Shown: positions 1-11,784, numbered from the stretch's first letter. The stretch is DNA of 64,000 nt from Zoroaster sp. YZ-2022 (GCA_029582265.1 CM055837.1:16280369-16344368), one strand, 5' to 3'. Numbers and translations: made by a program. Notes: a model not told the origin generated them from the sequence alone.

Positions 1-760
1 CTCAAACGAGGCTGTCGAAATGTTGTATCTGTAACGGTTGGTATAATTGAAAATTCCTCCCAGATCTCATTTTCCCTCAATACACCTGTGTCCTATTTCA
101 ATATGTCATCCCTGGAATGTTCCCTTTCGTTTCTGTCGTTGTTTTACCAAGCTTGATTTATTCCCGCCAATTTTGTTTTAATCAGAAATTATAAACGTCC
201 GGATAGTCCGCCAAAGCTGGAGAAGTGCGTTGAACTTTTCTTGTATCTCACTGGTATTTCTAAAGGCATAGATTATATGATGGATAAAGACAAATGGACA
301 AGATAAACTGCAATTAAACTACATAAAGATGATTAGAAAAGGAGGGAACCATGTATATTTTCATTATTACAAAACTCACATTTTTACAAAATGCCATTTG
401 GCATCTCAAGTCTCATTTTGCTCTAACAATAATGATAGCACTTCCAATACACAAAAAACATTAACCATATGATCAAGCATGTATGCACCTTTTCAAATCT
501 CTTCAAATTGTTTTTGTTAATACAAAACAAACTACAAAATCGAAAACTAAATAAGAACCTTAAAAATAAGCTCTAGGATAGGTACCGGTAACTCAAAAAG
601 AAACAAACGTTTGAACTGTAATGTTAAATATACCTGGTGTAAATGATAGCGTCAATTTGTCTGAGGTGCGGTCACTTTTAAGAAAAGTGAAATAATTTCC
701 AGTCCACATTTAGGAACGAGTCTTCTTTCCTTAGTCGAAATGCATTTTCACAGATATATA
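1..760. other. No recognisable feature
   Basis: AT-rich sequence upstream of the receptor gene, without open frames, convincing repeats or RNA genes. Confidence 0.4.
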
Positions 761-988
761 CATAACAGCAAAAGAAACGTCACCCCTAAATATATTTATT
801 ATTTTCATTTTATAATTAATATAATTTGTTTAATGAAGAATATTATGAGTATGGAGTGTAACACGAACACAATGTTGCAAATTTGGTTGACCTCAAAATT
901 CGTCATGCATGACGTCTGAGGACACATAAGCTAAACATGTTCTCATACTTATCAAAATTTAGGGGGTGACGTTTCTTTTGCTGTTATG
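761..988 (-). mobile_element. MITE family D, copy 1 (228 bp)
   Basis: Terminal inverted repeats start CATAACAGCAAAAGAAACGT and continue to about 24 bp. A near-identical copy in opposite orientation lies at 20707-20934 with exactly the same length; I see only about two base differences. TA precedes the element, but TT follows it, so the target duplication may be mutated. No coding capacity. Confidence 0.88.
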
Positions 989-2035
989 TTGACGAACAAC
1001 GTACCGGTACTTAGCTGAAACTGTCATAGTTTGGTTGTTAAGTGTAGGACTTCATCTTGATTCAAAGAGAGTACACTCATAGATGTATTTTTTCCAACAT
1101 GATCGATGATGTACCGGTACCTTTCCTCTAATGAAGATGTTCACGTATATTATTAGGCTATAAGGGCCAACATCGACCAGTTTGTGAATTCCAGATGGTC
1201 ATTATTTTGCACTTGTGTCGGAAATGAGGCCCATTTGTGACGTCACAGTTGGTTCTATACATTCTTTGTTTCGTTATTGTTCTATGACGCAACACTTTAG
1301 TTTACTAGTTCTCCACATAATCACAGGAGAACCCACTGGAAGCAAAGCTTGTAGTCATGGTTACCTAAATGCAAGCGTGAGTAGAAACTTACAAAATGGT
1401 TCGCTGATTTTGTTATGGCGTCGTTACTTCGGCTCTCTGTTGGACTTCAAACTTTTGCTGTTTGGTTTTAAACCATTTAGGGGCACCCTTGATCTTCAAG
1501 ATTGGATGTAGGGCCTACCTAACAACCTTCAACCACTGTTTTACCGAGGCTTTAAGGTATTATTGTGAAAAAAGAACAATGTTTTCATGGTTGATAAAAC
1601 GCCCAACATTATGGACGTGTATCCCACATTCGAGCAAGGGTGTTTATTTTGTGTAAGTATCGATAGAACGATATATGTTGACCCAACTCGCCACTATCAA
1701 TAACCGACGCTCGTCCCTGCCGACACATGTTAAAAACGCCTTCAGATAGTGTTTTCACAGGAAGTCCTCATTGACTAGTAATCAAAACCAAACCAGTGTC
1801 CCGCCATTTCCTCGCTCTAGTTCCTCGCCCTCATTCCGTAGCAAATTGAACTTCAGCGTTTTTGCATTCCACTTCCCGCATAATGCCAACGTGTTGATTT
1901 TGACAAATGCATGTTTGCCTCGCAAAATTTGACATCTCAAGAGTTTGAACAGAGTTACCGCCTCCGCAAGTGCTCGCAGAATGTTGTACATTTCTGCAAA
2001 CATCAGCTTAGGAGTGCTCTTCATGGCAGTTTTAC
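989..2035. other. No gene; short remnant of repeat family B
   Basis: Between about 1040 and 1075 there is a reverse-orientation piece of the family B repeat (CTTGATTCAAAGAGAG). A perfect TGACGTCA lies near 1238. The small open frames here show no protein similarity that I recognise. Confidence 0.35.
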
Positions 2036-2410
2036 ACCGGCCGAGACTGTAATTGAATTTGACTGTAGTACTCGATTATGATCAGCAGTACCATCTGTAA
2101 GTCAAATGATAATAGTTTATTGTTGAAGTGTGCTTGGATACATGTGCGTTACAGTCACGTGTGCCTAATTAGTTAAAGGGTTTGTGAAGTATCACTGTTC
2201 ACAGTTCAAGTTAATGTGAAAATCAAACATCTCTTGCAAATTTGTACCGGTCGAGACTCATTCAATTTCACTCTCTCTCCAACATTGCATTATATTGCAC
2301 TTGATAATGATCTGAGCACTCAAATCTGTGAGTCAAATCATAATTATGCGTAGTTGAAGTATGATGGGTTACATAGTGTTATACAGTCAAACTTCCTCAA
2401 CTAGGTCACT
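2036..2410 (+). repeat. Diverged tandem duplication, two units of about 170-190 bp
   Basis: Two units begin with ACCGGCCGAGACT and ACCGGTCGAGACT. They share TGATAATGATC-like, GTGAGTCAAATCA-like and TTGAAGTRTG segments in the same order, and end with related ACAGTCAM segments. Divergence is substantial, so the duplication is old. Confidence 0.6.
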
Positions 2411-3420
2411 ATTTGCATCAGGAATTGAACAAAAGTAAAAAGAAAATGCGATATCAAATGTATCAACGCGTATTCGTTTTTCAAAATGATATATAATTTG
2501 TTAAACCGATAGTTATTTTTATTTATTGTTTTATTTATTTTTTCCCCAAAAGAAACTAAGACATGATCCCGCTAAAAGAAACTGCCAACATTGTCGGGGA
2601 GAAAAAAAAACACAGGCGATTCATCGTTAATTGCTTCAACCTTTAAATATTTACTTTTAATTTTAATGATTATAAGTATAGTTTTATCATAATTGAAACG
2701 GAAGCACTTGATTCCACACGAATTTTGAATTATCGTTGTTCATTTGTCGGGTTTAATATCTGTTGTTTTTAAATTAATTATAATTTGTCCAATTATCAGT
2801 CCATCGTTTGCCACAGGAAAATGTAAATCAGGAAAAAATGCTTTTTGGAGTTCCAGCAGTCCGTATCTTTTCATTCTGTATGCAGGGAGGTTTTAAGGAT
2901 TACTGCTTTGACGAGGTTAATCAAACATGAAGCACTGTACTTATAATAATGTCTCGTCCCAAATGTTTATGGATTTGTACAATGATTTGACAGGGGAGGG
3001 TATAGGCTTCATTGTGCACTCTTCTTAACGAAATTAAGCTACCAATAAGTCACTAGATAGGGTCTAGTATGAATTATTCAGCAGTTACTTATGCATTTCC
3101 AAGCACTTGGCTTAAAACAACTGGGAATATAATTATAGGAGGTAGTTATCTTTGTGTTCTTAATTTCAGATCCGATTATTAAGACGGTATGCGTAATCAT
3201 GCGAGGTTGATCTTATAGTGTCTTTATTCAAACGAGTCTTGAATAATACTCCAGTGCACCACGAGTGCCAGCGTGTTTTAACAATTACTCAGCACAGTCC
3301 AATCCACATGAATAGGTCTATAGAAAGAAAGCGTCATCCTTTGTGTTACATGTGTTATTTATGTTGAAAGGGAAGGTACAACATTGATGTTCGGTAACGC
3401 ACACTCATTTAAACGCTGTG
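2411..3420. other. No recognisable feature
   Basis: AT-rich; no open frame, tRNA-like box, terminal inverted repeat or tandem repeat was seen. A short family B fragment (GGGAAGGTACAACATTG) lies near 3370. Confidence 0.35.
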
Positions 3421-3594
3421 GTTTTATTTTATTGATGGTTTATTAAAATCTAACAAAGCAGCCGGTGGGCTGAAAACAGTCAAATTTACATAGTTAAAAA
3501 TACCATAAAAAGCTATAAATAAGTATACATATAGATTGCTCTTTAAAAAAACACTTAAGGAGAAATTAACAACACATAATCGTACGAAAAGGGA

Positions 3595-3800
3595 ATGCGG
3601 AGAGTAAGGCAATTGGAAAGGTTACAGGGAAATGAGAGAGGGCGACAACAGGGAGGAATGCTGGGTAAATTAGGGGAGAGCGGGCAAGGGGAAAGGTTAC
3701 AGGGAAATGAGAGAGGGCGACAACAGGGAGGAATGCTGGGTAAATTAGGGGAGAGCGGGCAAGGGGAAAGGTTACAGGGAAACGAGAAGGGGAGAAAAAA
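3595..3800 (+). repeat. 75-bp purine-rich tandem repeat, about 2.5 units
   Basis: The unit contains AAGGTTACAGGGAAATGAGA and GGAATGCTGGGTAAATTA. Units begin at about 3618, 3693 and 3768, nearly identical. A diverged extra piece follows at 3895-3965. The period is divisible by three, so open frames run through both strands; I do not regard them as genes. Sequence near 3500-3560 resembles 3800-3860, suggesting a larger duplication. Confidence 0.85.
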
Positions 3801-4074
3801 CTATAAGCACTATACATATTTACAAATACATATAAATTGTTCCTTTAAAAATGAGAACGGCACATCTGAAGAAACATATCCATAAGGAAAGAGGAAGGGG
3901 ATGGCGGGCGTGGGGATGTTGCAAGGAAATTAGAGAAAGGAGACAACAGGGAAGGAAGACTGGGAGGATTAGGTTACATGTACATTTGAACAATACAACA
4001 GCTGCGAACAAAGTTTGACAATGACCAAATGCAAGCTAGACTGCAGAGATCTAACATTATTTTAGAATTCTGGC

Positions 4075-4530
4075 AAGTGAAGGTATTGTTGATGTCCTGT
4101 ATCGCTCAATGTTACACCTAGGTACTAAAATGTCTGAAACAGTACCTGATCTAAGTTCTCTACTACTCAAATTATTTTTTTCTGGTGGAAGCATATGCTG
4201 AAATTTGGATGAGCACAGTAGACTGTTACCAAAGCAGAAGATTAAGCCGTCTGGATTCTAAAGTAGAAATATTGAGCCTATCGAGAGAATGGGAATAAGT
4301 GTAATATTCATGGCCTAATATGATACGGCAGGCACGTTTCTGAACACGTTCTATTGAGTTGGTTTGATCAATACTAATTGATATGTGCCACACCTGGCAA
4401 GCATACTCCAGAACTGGTCTAATGTAGCAAATAAATACTGTGAGTATATCAGTTACAGGAACTTTAGCTTTCTTAAGTAAATATATTATAAAACTAACAT
4501 GTTAAAGGCAATTGCCACCCCTTATAAACC
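4075..4530 (-). pseudogene. Non-LTR retrotransposon reverse transcriptase, C-terminal fragment
   Basis: Reading the minus strand in one frame gives motifs typical of the region after the reverse transcriptase palm in non-LTR elements: YIRPVLEYACQVWH, then IERVQKRACRIILG, then TLESRRLNLLLW. Flanking frames are broken by stops and there is no full domain, so this is a dead, truncated copy. The clade cannot be fixed from this portion. Confidence 0.72.
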
Positions 4531-4759
4531 TCCTTGATATCAGAACAGAGTTAAATTTGTTTTTCAAGATTAAGATTGCCAGGAGTCCTGTGGATGTGAA
4601 ATGGAATTGAAATTTATTTGAGAATCGTTACTTCCTATAAGGACAACACGTGTTTACTATACCAAGCATTTGCGTTTACTGTACTAAGTGATGCAATTCG
4701 AGACAAAAGGGGTTCGAAGAAAGTGAGTTTTTGCAATATTGTACTGTGAGTTTAAATAA

Positions 4760-5595
4760 GGCCAAAAAATTTCTCCGGTTTCTGGTCATAGGTCGGCTTC
4801 AAACTCGGTGCAGTGACGCGTTTTTATTTATTTATTTTTTTTTTGCCAACCAGTGAAATACGTGATACATGTATATGACATAAAACACAATAAAGGGGGC
4901 CACTTTGCATCCGTCACGTTAGCAGTTTTTCCAATGGTGGTTATTTATTTTTTAAGTACCTGAACGCGACCAAAAAGTGTTTCAACATGTGAATGGACAT
5001 GCAGGCTTATACTAGAACTAATTTGAGTTGATTTATTTTATTTTTTATTTTTTTAATTTATTTTTTTACCCTCAAATTTCCATAAAAATTGGACGGAAAA
5101 AGTTACCTCACTTTTCCGTCCATTTGTTGATGGAAATTTTAGGGTTATTAAACAAATAATACCGGTAGTAATAATCAACTCAAATTATCTTTAGGATAAG
5201 CATGCATGTCTATTCAAATGTTGAAATTCTTTTTGGGTGGTTTCAGATATTTAAAAAAAAAATTACAACCATTAGAAAAACTGCTAACGTGACGGTAGAA
5301 AAGTGGCCCCATTTATTGTGTTTTATGTCATATGCGGTTATTGGAACCAGACCCAATACACAAAGTATGGTGGCTAAGAGAGGCCTCACAAATCGGGCAA
5401 ACGTTCATACCCCTATGTGAGAAAGTCGTTTAAACATAGCACAGAAGAATTCCAATCGATCCAGTCATTTTGGCTGCAATTGGACATCGTTTCATAGCCA
5501 AAAAAAAACGGGGAAAAAAACGCGCGGTTTTGAGGCGACGCGCGTGGAGACCAGAAACTGGAGACTATTATTTTTTTTGGGGGGGGGAGGGGCTA
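4760..5595 (-). mobile_element. MITE family A, copy 1, interrupted
   Basis: Ends carry the family A inverted repeat: GGCCAAAAAA followed by TCTCCGGTTTCTGGTC at the left and GACCAGAAACTGGAGA at the right. The interior includes the block around CCAATCGATCCAG that recurs in the other copies. It is split by a palindromic element at 4876-5330. Confidence 0.8.
4876..5330. mobile_element. Palindromic (fold-back) MITE, 455 bp, with TA duplication
   Basis: Almost the entire element is one imperfect inverted repeat. Ends are TGACATAAAACACAATAAA and its complement, followed by matching GGCCACTTT, CGTCACGTTAGCAG and GAGTTGAT segments, down to a centre at about 5105 (ACTTTTCCGTCC). TA flanks both sides (4874-4875, 5331-5332). 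The uninterrupted paralogue near 7485 has a single TA at the same place. The duplication fits Tc1/mariner-type integration. Confidence 0.9.
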
Positions 5596-5639
5596 AAACA
5601 ATGGGAAAAACGGGAAAGGCCGGTTATTAATATTTGCTA

Positions 5640-6360
5640 AGACGCCTCTTTAACAATACAGTGAACCAGCTGAAACGTTACTAGGTTGGTTTTGAGACAT
5701 TTATCTTGTTTCTTATTAAGTATAGATGCATTCAAGACCGAAGCTGTATATTGACTTCAAATAAAATGGTTCAGTTACATAAGTAACTGACTCTATGCTG
5801 TCAGATCCTTTCTGTCCTTTTTTATGTCCTCCATAAATATTAAGGCCACATTAAAAAAAACAATTTGGTGATCGTCTTTAAAAAGAAAAAAACATTAAAA
5901 AAATAATAATAAAGTCATATCTGGAGAGAATTTTCTTTTTTTTGCCCTTTTTTTTTTTTTTTCACAAACCAAGAACACTTAATTCCGGGGATTGCAATTT
6001 GGGTCGGGGATTTTGTTCCATTGGGACGCTCGACCAGCGGTGGTAAATAAAGGGAGGGGAACTGATGGGTAAAGCTCATTTTAACGTTTATTATTGAATA
6101 CATTATTTCTCATCGACCAATCAGATTTGCTTAATAGGCCGCTTGCGCGCCGTGCGTATAAAATCTGCATATCGTACGATGCTATCCTGTTGGATAGCCA
6201 TGTCAACATAAGCCACGACTCTTTCACATGAAGTGGTTCCAAAGAAATTATGCTTATGTATAAAAATGCTTTGCCTTTTTTTTCTTTTAAGAAGTGTTAC
6301 TGTTACATCGTTACCCGTGACACATGTTTTGCAAAAAAAAATGGAATCATACTAGGCCTA
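5640..6360. other. No recognisable gene
   Basis: Contains A/T homopolymer runs (5850-5965) and a short non-repetitive stretch. Small open frames here look spurious. Confidence 0.35.
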
Positions 6361-6364
6361 ATGG

Positions 6365-6870
6365 CTAACATTTCATCTGTATTTGACCATATTACCCCAA
6401 CACTTATAGCATTACATTGGTTACCCATAAAACAAAGAATTAATTACAAAAATCCTACTGTTGACCTGGAAAGCACTTCACAGTTTAACCCCATCGTATG
6501 TACGAGACATGCTGTGTGCATACCATCCTCATCCAAATCTATGATCCTCAAACAAACTGTTGTTAAGCGTTCCAAGAACACACTCTTCATCGGGTGATAG
6601 AAGTTTTATTTATTGTGCACCAAAACTATGGAATGATCTCCCCCATCAACTCCGTCCACTTGACTCCATGCAGAACTTCAAAAGCCGACTTAAGACACAT
6701 CTCTTCAAATCTGCTTACAATTAGTCTGTTGCATCTCATCTCCTCATGAAATTCTGTGAATTCTCGTTTTTTTTTGTTTTTTTTCTTCACTTCTCCAAGC
6801 GCCTTGGAGTAGGCAACTAGAATGACGGCGCTCTACAAATGCTTGATGATTGATTGATATTGATATTGCA
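6365..6870 (+). pseudogene. Non-LTR retrotransposon 3' end, frameshifted
   Basis: The + strand reads HWLPIKQRI in one frame and, after frame breaks, YCAPKLWNDLPHQLR and FKSRLKTHLF in another. These are the usual C-terminal motifs of CR1/L2-group reverse transcriptase proteins. The 3' tail follows (GCGCTCTACAAATGCTTGAT) and ends in a TGATTGAT-type microsatellite near 6850. Dead 5'-truncated copy. Confidence 0.8.
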
Positions 6871-6910
6871 TTTCTTGAAATTGTGAAAAATAGAGCTTTT
6901 TAGCTTAGAC

Positions 6911-7200
6911 TAAAAAGAAGTCTCCGGTTTCTGGTCATAGGTTGGCTTCAAAATGATTTTTAATTAATTAATTTATTATTATTATTATTATTATTATTTT
7001 TAATTTTTTTTACCAAATAGTGAAATACGTGATACTGGAACCAGACCAAATTTGCAATACACAAAGTATGGTGGCTAAGAGAGGCCTCACAAATCGGGCA
7101 AACGTTAGTACCCCTATGTGAAAAAGTCGTTTAAAACACAGCACGGCAGAATTCCACTCGATCCAGCAATTTTGGCTGCAATTGGCCATCGTTTCATAGC
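6911..7200 (-). mobile_element. MITE family A, copy 2, right end lost
   Basis: Starts with the family end (GTCTCCGGTTTCTGGTCATA) and keeps the interior through TTGGCTGCAATTGG, then runs into an AATA-rich tract at 7201-7255. Preceded by an ATT microsatellite insertion near 6975. Confidence 0.75.
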
Positions 7201-7272
7201 AAAAAATAAATAAATAAATAAAATAAAAAAATAAAAAAATAAACATGCCGATAAAATAAACATACTTCCTAT

Positions 7273-7772
7273 GCGTTTACTGTACTAAGTGATGGAATTC
7301 GAGACAAAAGGGGTTCGAAGAAAGTGACTTTTTGCAATATTGTACTGCGAGTTTAAATAAGGCCAAAAACGTCTCCTGTTTCTGGTCATAGGTCGGCTTC
7401 AAACTCGGTGCAGTGACGCGTTTTTTTGTTTTGTTTTTGTTTTGTTTTTTTTTGTTTTTTTTTGCCAACCAGTGAAATACGTGATACATGTATATGCGGT
7501 TGTTGAAACCAGACTCAAAGCATGGTGGCTTAAGAGAGGCCTCAAGAAATCGGGCAAACGTTCATACCCCTATGTGAGAAAGTCGTTTAAACATAGCACG
7601 GCAGAATTCCAATCGATCCAGCAATTTTGGCTGCAACTGCACATTGTTTCATAGCAACCAAAAAAAAACAAAAACAAAAAAACGCGGTTTTGAGGCGACG
7701 CGCGTGGAGACCAGAAACCGGAGATTTTTTTTGGGGGGGGGGAGGGGTTAAAACAATGGGAAAGGCCGGTTA
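7273..7772 (+). repeat. Duplicated block, copy 2, with family A MITE copy 3 (7361-7749)
   Basis: Second copy of the block at 4671-5635, lacking the 455-bp palindromic insertion and so showing the empty target site near 7485. The contained MITE has GGCC ends at 7361 and a G-rich right end near 7740. Confidence 0.85.
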
Positions 7773-8779
7773 TATATAATTACACAGTGAATTATTCTTG
7801 CATTAGTGCCACAATATAAACAAACAAAAAAACAAAAAACAGAAACAAAAACGAAGAGGATTATCTCTGATAAGTTTGATATAAAGCACGTGCGTCCGGG
7901 GGGGGGGGGGGTGTAGGACAGGCCAATGAGATTCGATTGGAAAGTTTTTCCAGCTATTTTCTGTTTTGGTCTCTCAGGGTGTTTCAAAGGCCCGGTAAAG
8001 TAATTGCTTTAATCGGAAGATAATACTATCCACTTCAGTTGGATTTGAAGACGATTTTTCTAGCACTATCCTTGACCAAAGACACCCAAACACAGACACA
8101 CAGAGCGCGTTTCCAACAGTGACCTCAACGAGTAACTTGTGTAGTCAGTCGTGTACAGATTATACTGTGCTAAAATAATCCCTGGGGTTTTTGTATATTC
8201 ATCCCCACGGTTGTCTGCCACATGCATAATGGATACAGTTGCGCCTGCCTTTTGAGTTTTATTATCACGTGGCTGAGGAGTCACATGTTGTGACGTCACG
8301 GTAACCGGTGAATTGACATGATTAAACAATAATAGCCATCACAGTCCGGTTGGCTGAGTCAGTTAAAAATGTTCCATCAGTGCAGACGCACCTATTGGTA
8401 GACAGGTACGGTGTGGTCTGTACTAATGTAATACATGTGTTTATTTCTCTTCCATATCCGCATTCAGATCATCTCAGAGACGAAACCCAAGCGAGGAGAT
8501 ACCATTTTTGTGGACTTAATTTTGCCAGAGATGGTGCGCGACGACACGAAGAGATAACATCAGTTATCATTCGCTGGTAGCGTAGTCAGTCAGACTGAGC
8601 TTGCCCAGAGAACATCGCCTACAGAGGCGTGGAATAGCTTAACAGTGTTGTGGATCTATACTCATCTTTGTACACCTAGTCTGGAAGTCACTTTCATTGT
8701 TGCGTCCGTCTTTGCTATCTGCATCGGGCGAAGCGTATGGGGAACTTTTGACATGAAAATGGAAAGGATGTTTATCAAA
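7773..8779 (+). promoter_or_regulatory. Putative 5' flank and 5' UTR of the glutamate receptor gene
   Basis: About 1 kb upstream of the chosen start has few recognisable repeats, unlike most of the window. It holds a perfect palindromic CRE (TGACGTCA, 8291-8298), the only clear transcription-factor motif I see, and a 12-base G run near 7900. No TATA box or transcription start is evident, and non-coding exons further upstream are possible. The location of the promoter is inference. Confidence 0.25.
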
Positions 8780-8864
8780 ATGGATTTCCAACAGAGATAT
8801 CTTCTGTTACTTCTGATGGGTTGCCTCCAATGTGCACTCAGCCTTCCAGAAAATGTCCGTATTG
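8780..8864 (+). CDS. Ionotropic glutamate receptor (kainate-like), coding exon 1: signal peptide
   Basis: First coding exon of a ligand-gated cation channel of the ionotropic glutamate receptor family. I place the start at the ATG at 8780. It has A at -3 and G at +4, and it opens a classic secretory signal: basic QQR, a leucine-rich core (YLLLLLMGCL), then a small-residue cleavage region near CALS. The mature protein would begin LPENVRI, matching the family's opening (LPxxxRxGGIF). The exon breaks after the first base of a Gly codon at 8864 and is followed by a GTAAGT donor. In-frame ATGs at 8645, 8753, 8759 and 8768 are upstream alternatives, but they would bury the hydrophobic core further inside. 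Partner exon: 51183-51332. Signal peptide and donor are seen; kainate subtype is inferred from exon 2. Confidence 0.72.
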
Positions 8865-8909
8865 GTAAGTCAATTTATATTATTTTGTAAGAGGCCTATC
8901 GTCTTAAAA

Positions 8910-9200
8910 GACATGGTACAACATTGGTAATGTTGTCAAAAGTGCTTATGCAACTACACTCACTTTCTTTGAATCAAGAAATACACATATAAAAACCAAC
9001 GTGTACAAATTTCAACGCAAAAATTCCCCTTTGGAAACTCAGTTTAAAAAGCTCCATATTGTATTTATTCCGTGATGATAGATGACAGCACTCAGACGGA
9101 ATCATTTTTTAGGATGATTGGTAACTTTACCAATTTCACATCAAGTTGACTTTTGTATTGCATTATTCGGTAATGTTGTAATCAGTTAATCACCAATGTT
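8910..9200 (+). repeat. Repeat family B copy
   Basis: Begins GGTACAACATTGGTAATGTT and ends near CACCAATGTTGTGCC, an inverted match. Family B occurs throughout the window, and its first 81 bp was amplified into the array at 14590-15442. Confidence 0.65.
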
Positions 9201-9493
9201 GTGCCCTGACTGTAAAGGTTTTAAAAATGCTTGTTTTGTGTGTGATCAATCATTTGTGACTAAACGCAAAACACGCATTTGAATCGTGATATATGATGAT
9301 TAAACCTGTCAAAATAATGAACATCTCAAGACATTAATTGTTAACTTGATTGTCTACATCAATCAAATTATTATGCCATCGACATCGGTAAAGTTAACAG
9401 GAAAAAACAAGATATATTTGAGCGCAAAGAGACTTTGTCCTGAAAGTTTGTATGCGCTATATATGAATTATTATAACTATAGTAATAATAATA

Positions 9494-9749
9494 CACTCAC
9501 TGGCCATAAGTATTGCATCATCCCCAAAGTTCAGTTTGGAGAACTGTGTTACAATAATTTATTTTATTTTATTTACACTACTTAAGAATTCTTGAAAGTG
9601 CCTGTGCTTTGAAGTCAGTGTTCTTCTTTACTGTTCTTGCTCGGAAATTATGTAATACACGATCGATGAAATCGGATTAAATTATCATCTCACCTGTTAC
9701 TTGTAAAGTGCTATTTTGAGCATGTTGCAATACTTTTGGCCAGTGAGTG
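9494..9749. mobile_element. Tc1/mariner-type MITE (256 bp)
   Basis: Terminal inverted repeats CACTCACTGGCCA..AAGTATTGCA and TGCAATACTTTTGGCCAGTG flank a non-coding interior. TA dinucleotides lie on both sides (9492-9493, 9750-9751). Confidence 0.9.
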
Positions 9750-9919
9750 TAATTATTGTAACGGAGAGGCAAAACATTGTCCAATAACAGCCAACTCAGA
9801 GAAATATCGGATGCCTATTTTAGGTGCAGTCTGGGTAGATTATAGTCAACTGAGGTCCAGTGAACTCCTTCCGTGTTAACAATAACAAAATATTAACCAC
9901 GGCAATAAAAATCTAAAAT

Positions 9920-10100
9920 TAAATAATTAATGCATGGAATAATATCAGGACAACATCAACAAGATAATATAGGCCTACACCATCACCGACAACAACACTA
10001 ACAGTTGCAAAAATAACAACAAGGAATGAAGCAATGTTATGACAACTTAACAACAACAACAAAAACAACAACATTAACCTCAAGTAAGTTTTCTGCAACA
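9920..10100. repeat. Degenerate AAC-rich microsatellite
   Basis: Many AACAACAAC and related trinucleotides interrupted by substitutions. The minus-strand open frame across it is low-complexity and not a gene. Confidence 0.7.
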
Positions 10101-10308
10101 ACGAAAAAACCTTTACATCGATGCAAATGAAAACCTATAATACACTACATTACTTACGACAACAGATGTCGTTTCCGCTGTAACGTTGCATATTCTTGTC
10201 CCTTCTGTAACCCCCGTGTCGGATGTCCCCAGTAAGTCGACTTGTTTGCTTAATAATACATATTTTCTACATTTTGGGTTGAACTTTGCAACATTGAATG
10301 GTTTGGTG

Positions 10309-10695
10309 AGTTTATTTATTTATTTATTTATTTATTTCAAAATATTTAACCTGGGTAGGCCATTTACCTTCTGGTATTCTTCCTAGGCGCCCAGGAGATA
10401 CAAAAGTAATACAATACTATATAAAAAATAAGAAAAAAAAGCACTTAATATAGATATTACAGATAACTAAATACTTAATGTAGGTACAGATGTCTTTATA
10501 CATTTAAAACATAATCTTTTAATGAACGTTTAAAGCTTAATATACCACCAGCCCCTTTTATTACATTTGGTAATTCGTTATAATACGAAGGTCCTACATA
10601 TTGAAAAGACTGTCTAAAAAGTTCCACTCGAGGCTTTGGAACATATAACATATTAGCTTGAACATTACGGGTATTATAAAAATTTAAATCAAGTA
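10309..10695 (-). pseudogene. 5'-truncated non-LTR retrotransposon, copy 1 of the TTTA-tailed family
   Basis: Minus strand encodes NFYNTRNV, YVPKPRVELF, GPSYYNELPNVIKGAG and SFKRSLKDYV, the end of a non-LTR reverse transcriptase protein. A 3' tail containing AGGCGCCTAGGAAGAAT-like sequence ends in (TAAA)n at 10309-10337. The same family, reading +, is at 31012-31928. The stretch AAGTAAGTTTTCTGCAACA occurs at both 10082-10100 and 10692-10710. The second copy sits at the truncated 5' end of the LINE, as expected for a target duplication, but the first lies 209 bp beyond the tail (see findings). Confidence 0.85.
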
Positions 10696-10759
10696 AGTTT
10701 TCTGCAACAGTTTGTAGTTTGTTCGACTGGGCTCTTTGAAAAATTACCAAAAAGACAAC

Positions 10760-11430
10760 AAGCTAAGATGTACAAAAAATACATTTTGAAACCGACAGTA
10801 CCAGATACAAGCAACAACGACTGCAGGCTGCCAAACATCCACCCACGGAAATAACTTGATTTCAAACAGAAACCTAGAGTCCTAAATAAACCATTGAAAC
10901 AATCACACTTGCCGGACACAATGTTCCCCCACATTTCCTCCGTACGACCGCCCCCGGTTAATGTAGAGTGTTCTGATTTATTCCCCGCAATAATCACACC
11001 GACAAATGTTTACAGGGAAAATTTGATTTCGAAATCAACATTGCAGGAGGTGAGCGCGGCATGTCAACGAGTTTTTACCCCCAGGATTATAACTTAGATA
11101 CGTCTTAGTTATTTATCGCCAGGTGCGAAAATCTCAGTGTAGTATCGTTAATAATTTGAACAGCTCTTCGACCGAGGGAAACATCGAGGTGATTGTACAA
11201 TATTGGTAAAATGTCATTGAATGCATCCATAATTTATCAGAATGAAGAGAAATGTGTAGAAACCATCCTGTAAAAGTTTCAGTTGATTTCGTTGGGTCAT
11301 GAACTTGCAAATAGTGAAAATGCATATTGTTTTGTAATAACATGGATGAATAGATCACGTCCGTGATCCATTACAAATCGGTAATACATTTCACGTTCTC
11401 TCAATTACAGCGTGTGAAAAATATAAAAAT
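10760..11430. other. No gene; diverged family B sequence
   Basis: Around 11210-11340 there is sequence resembling the middle of family B (CCTGTAAAAGTTTCAG, ATAGTGAAAATGCAT). Nothing else recognised. Confidence 0.35.
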
Positions 11431-11435
11431 TCAGG

Positions 11436-11784
11436 ACAAGTAAAGACTGTTTGCGGTAATATCATCTGAAAATTTATATTTTGAGTAGTAATTAGTTCTG
11501 AAAAGAACTGGTTACAACTCGACATTTCGATCAGTATGCTCTGAGCGTCTTCAGGAGAATGCCGGACTCTGGGAGACGCTGCTGATTAAGTAGACTGCTG
11601 CATGGAGGATTTGCACAAACGCTGGATACTGGAGGATTAGTTGTTACATCGCATTGTACTGAAGGCGATCAGAGCATACTGATCGAAACGTCAAGTTGTA
11701 ATCACTGGTTCTTTTCAGAACTAATTACTACTCAAAAGAGAAATTGTCACATGGTGTTACCGCAAGCAGTATTTACTTATCCTT
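11436..11784. mobile_element. Fold-back repeat family F, complete copy
   Basis: Left arm (AGTAAAGACTGTTTGCGGT ... GTAGTAATTAGTTCTGAAAA ... CGATCAGTATGCTCTGA) is mirrored by the right arm after a spacer of about 100 bp. Single arms or shortened versions recur at 17735-17860, 34165-34295, 38565-38665 and 43125-43275, with distant relatives near 30660-30930 and 59187-59340. Confidence 0.8.

Larger units (their letters stand above)
4671..5635 (+). repeat. Duplicated block, copy 1 (partner at 7273-7772)
   Basis: A unique-looking segment (TGCGTTTACTGTACTAAGTG onward), a family A MITE and a right flank (ACAATGGGAAA...GGCCGGTTAT) recur in the same order at 7273-7772. The shared flanks show that a block was duplicated, rather than the MITE inserting twice. 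This copy is longer by an inserted palindromic MITE (4876-5330). Confidence 0.85.
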
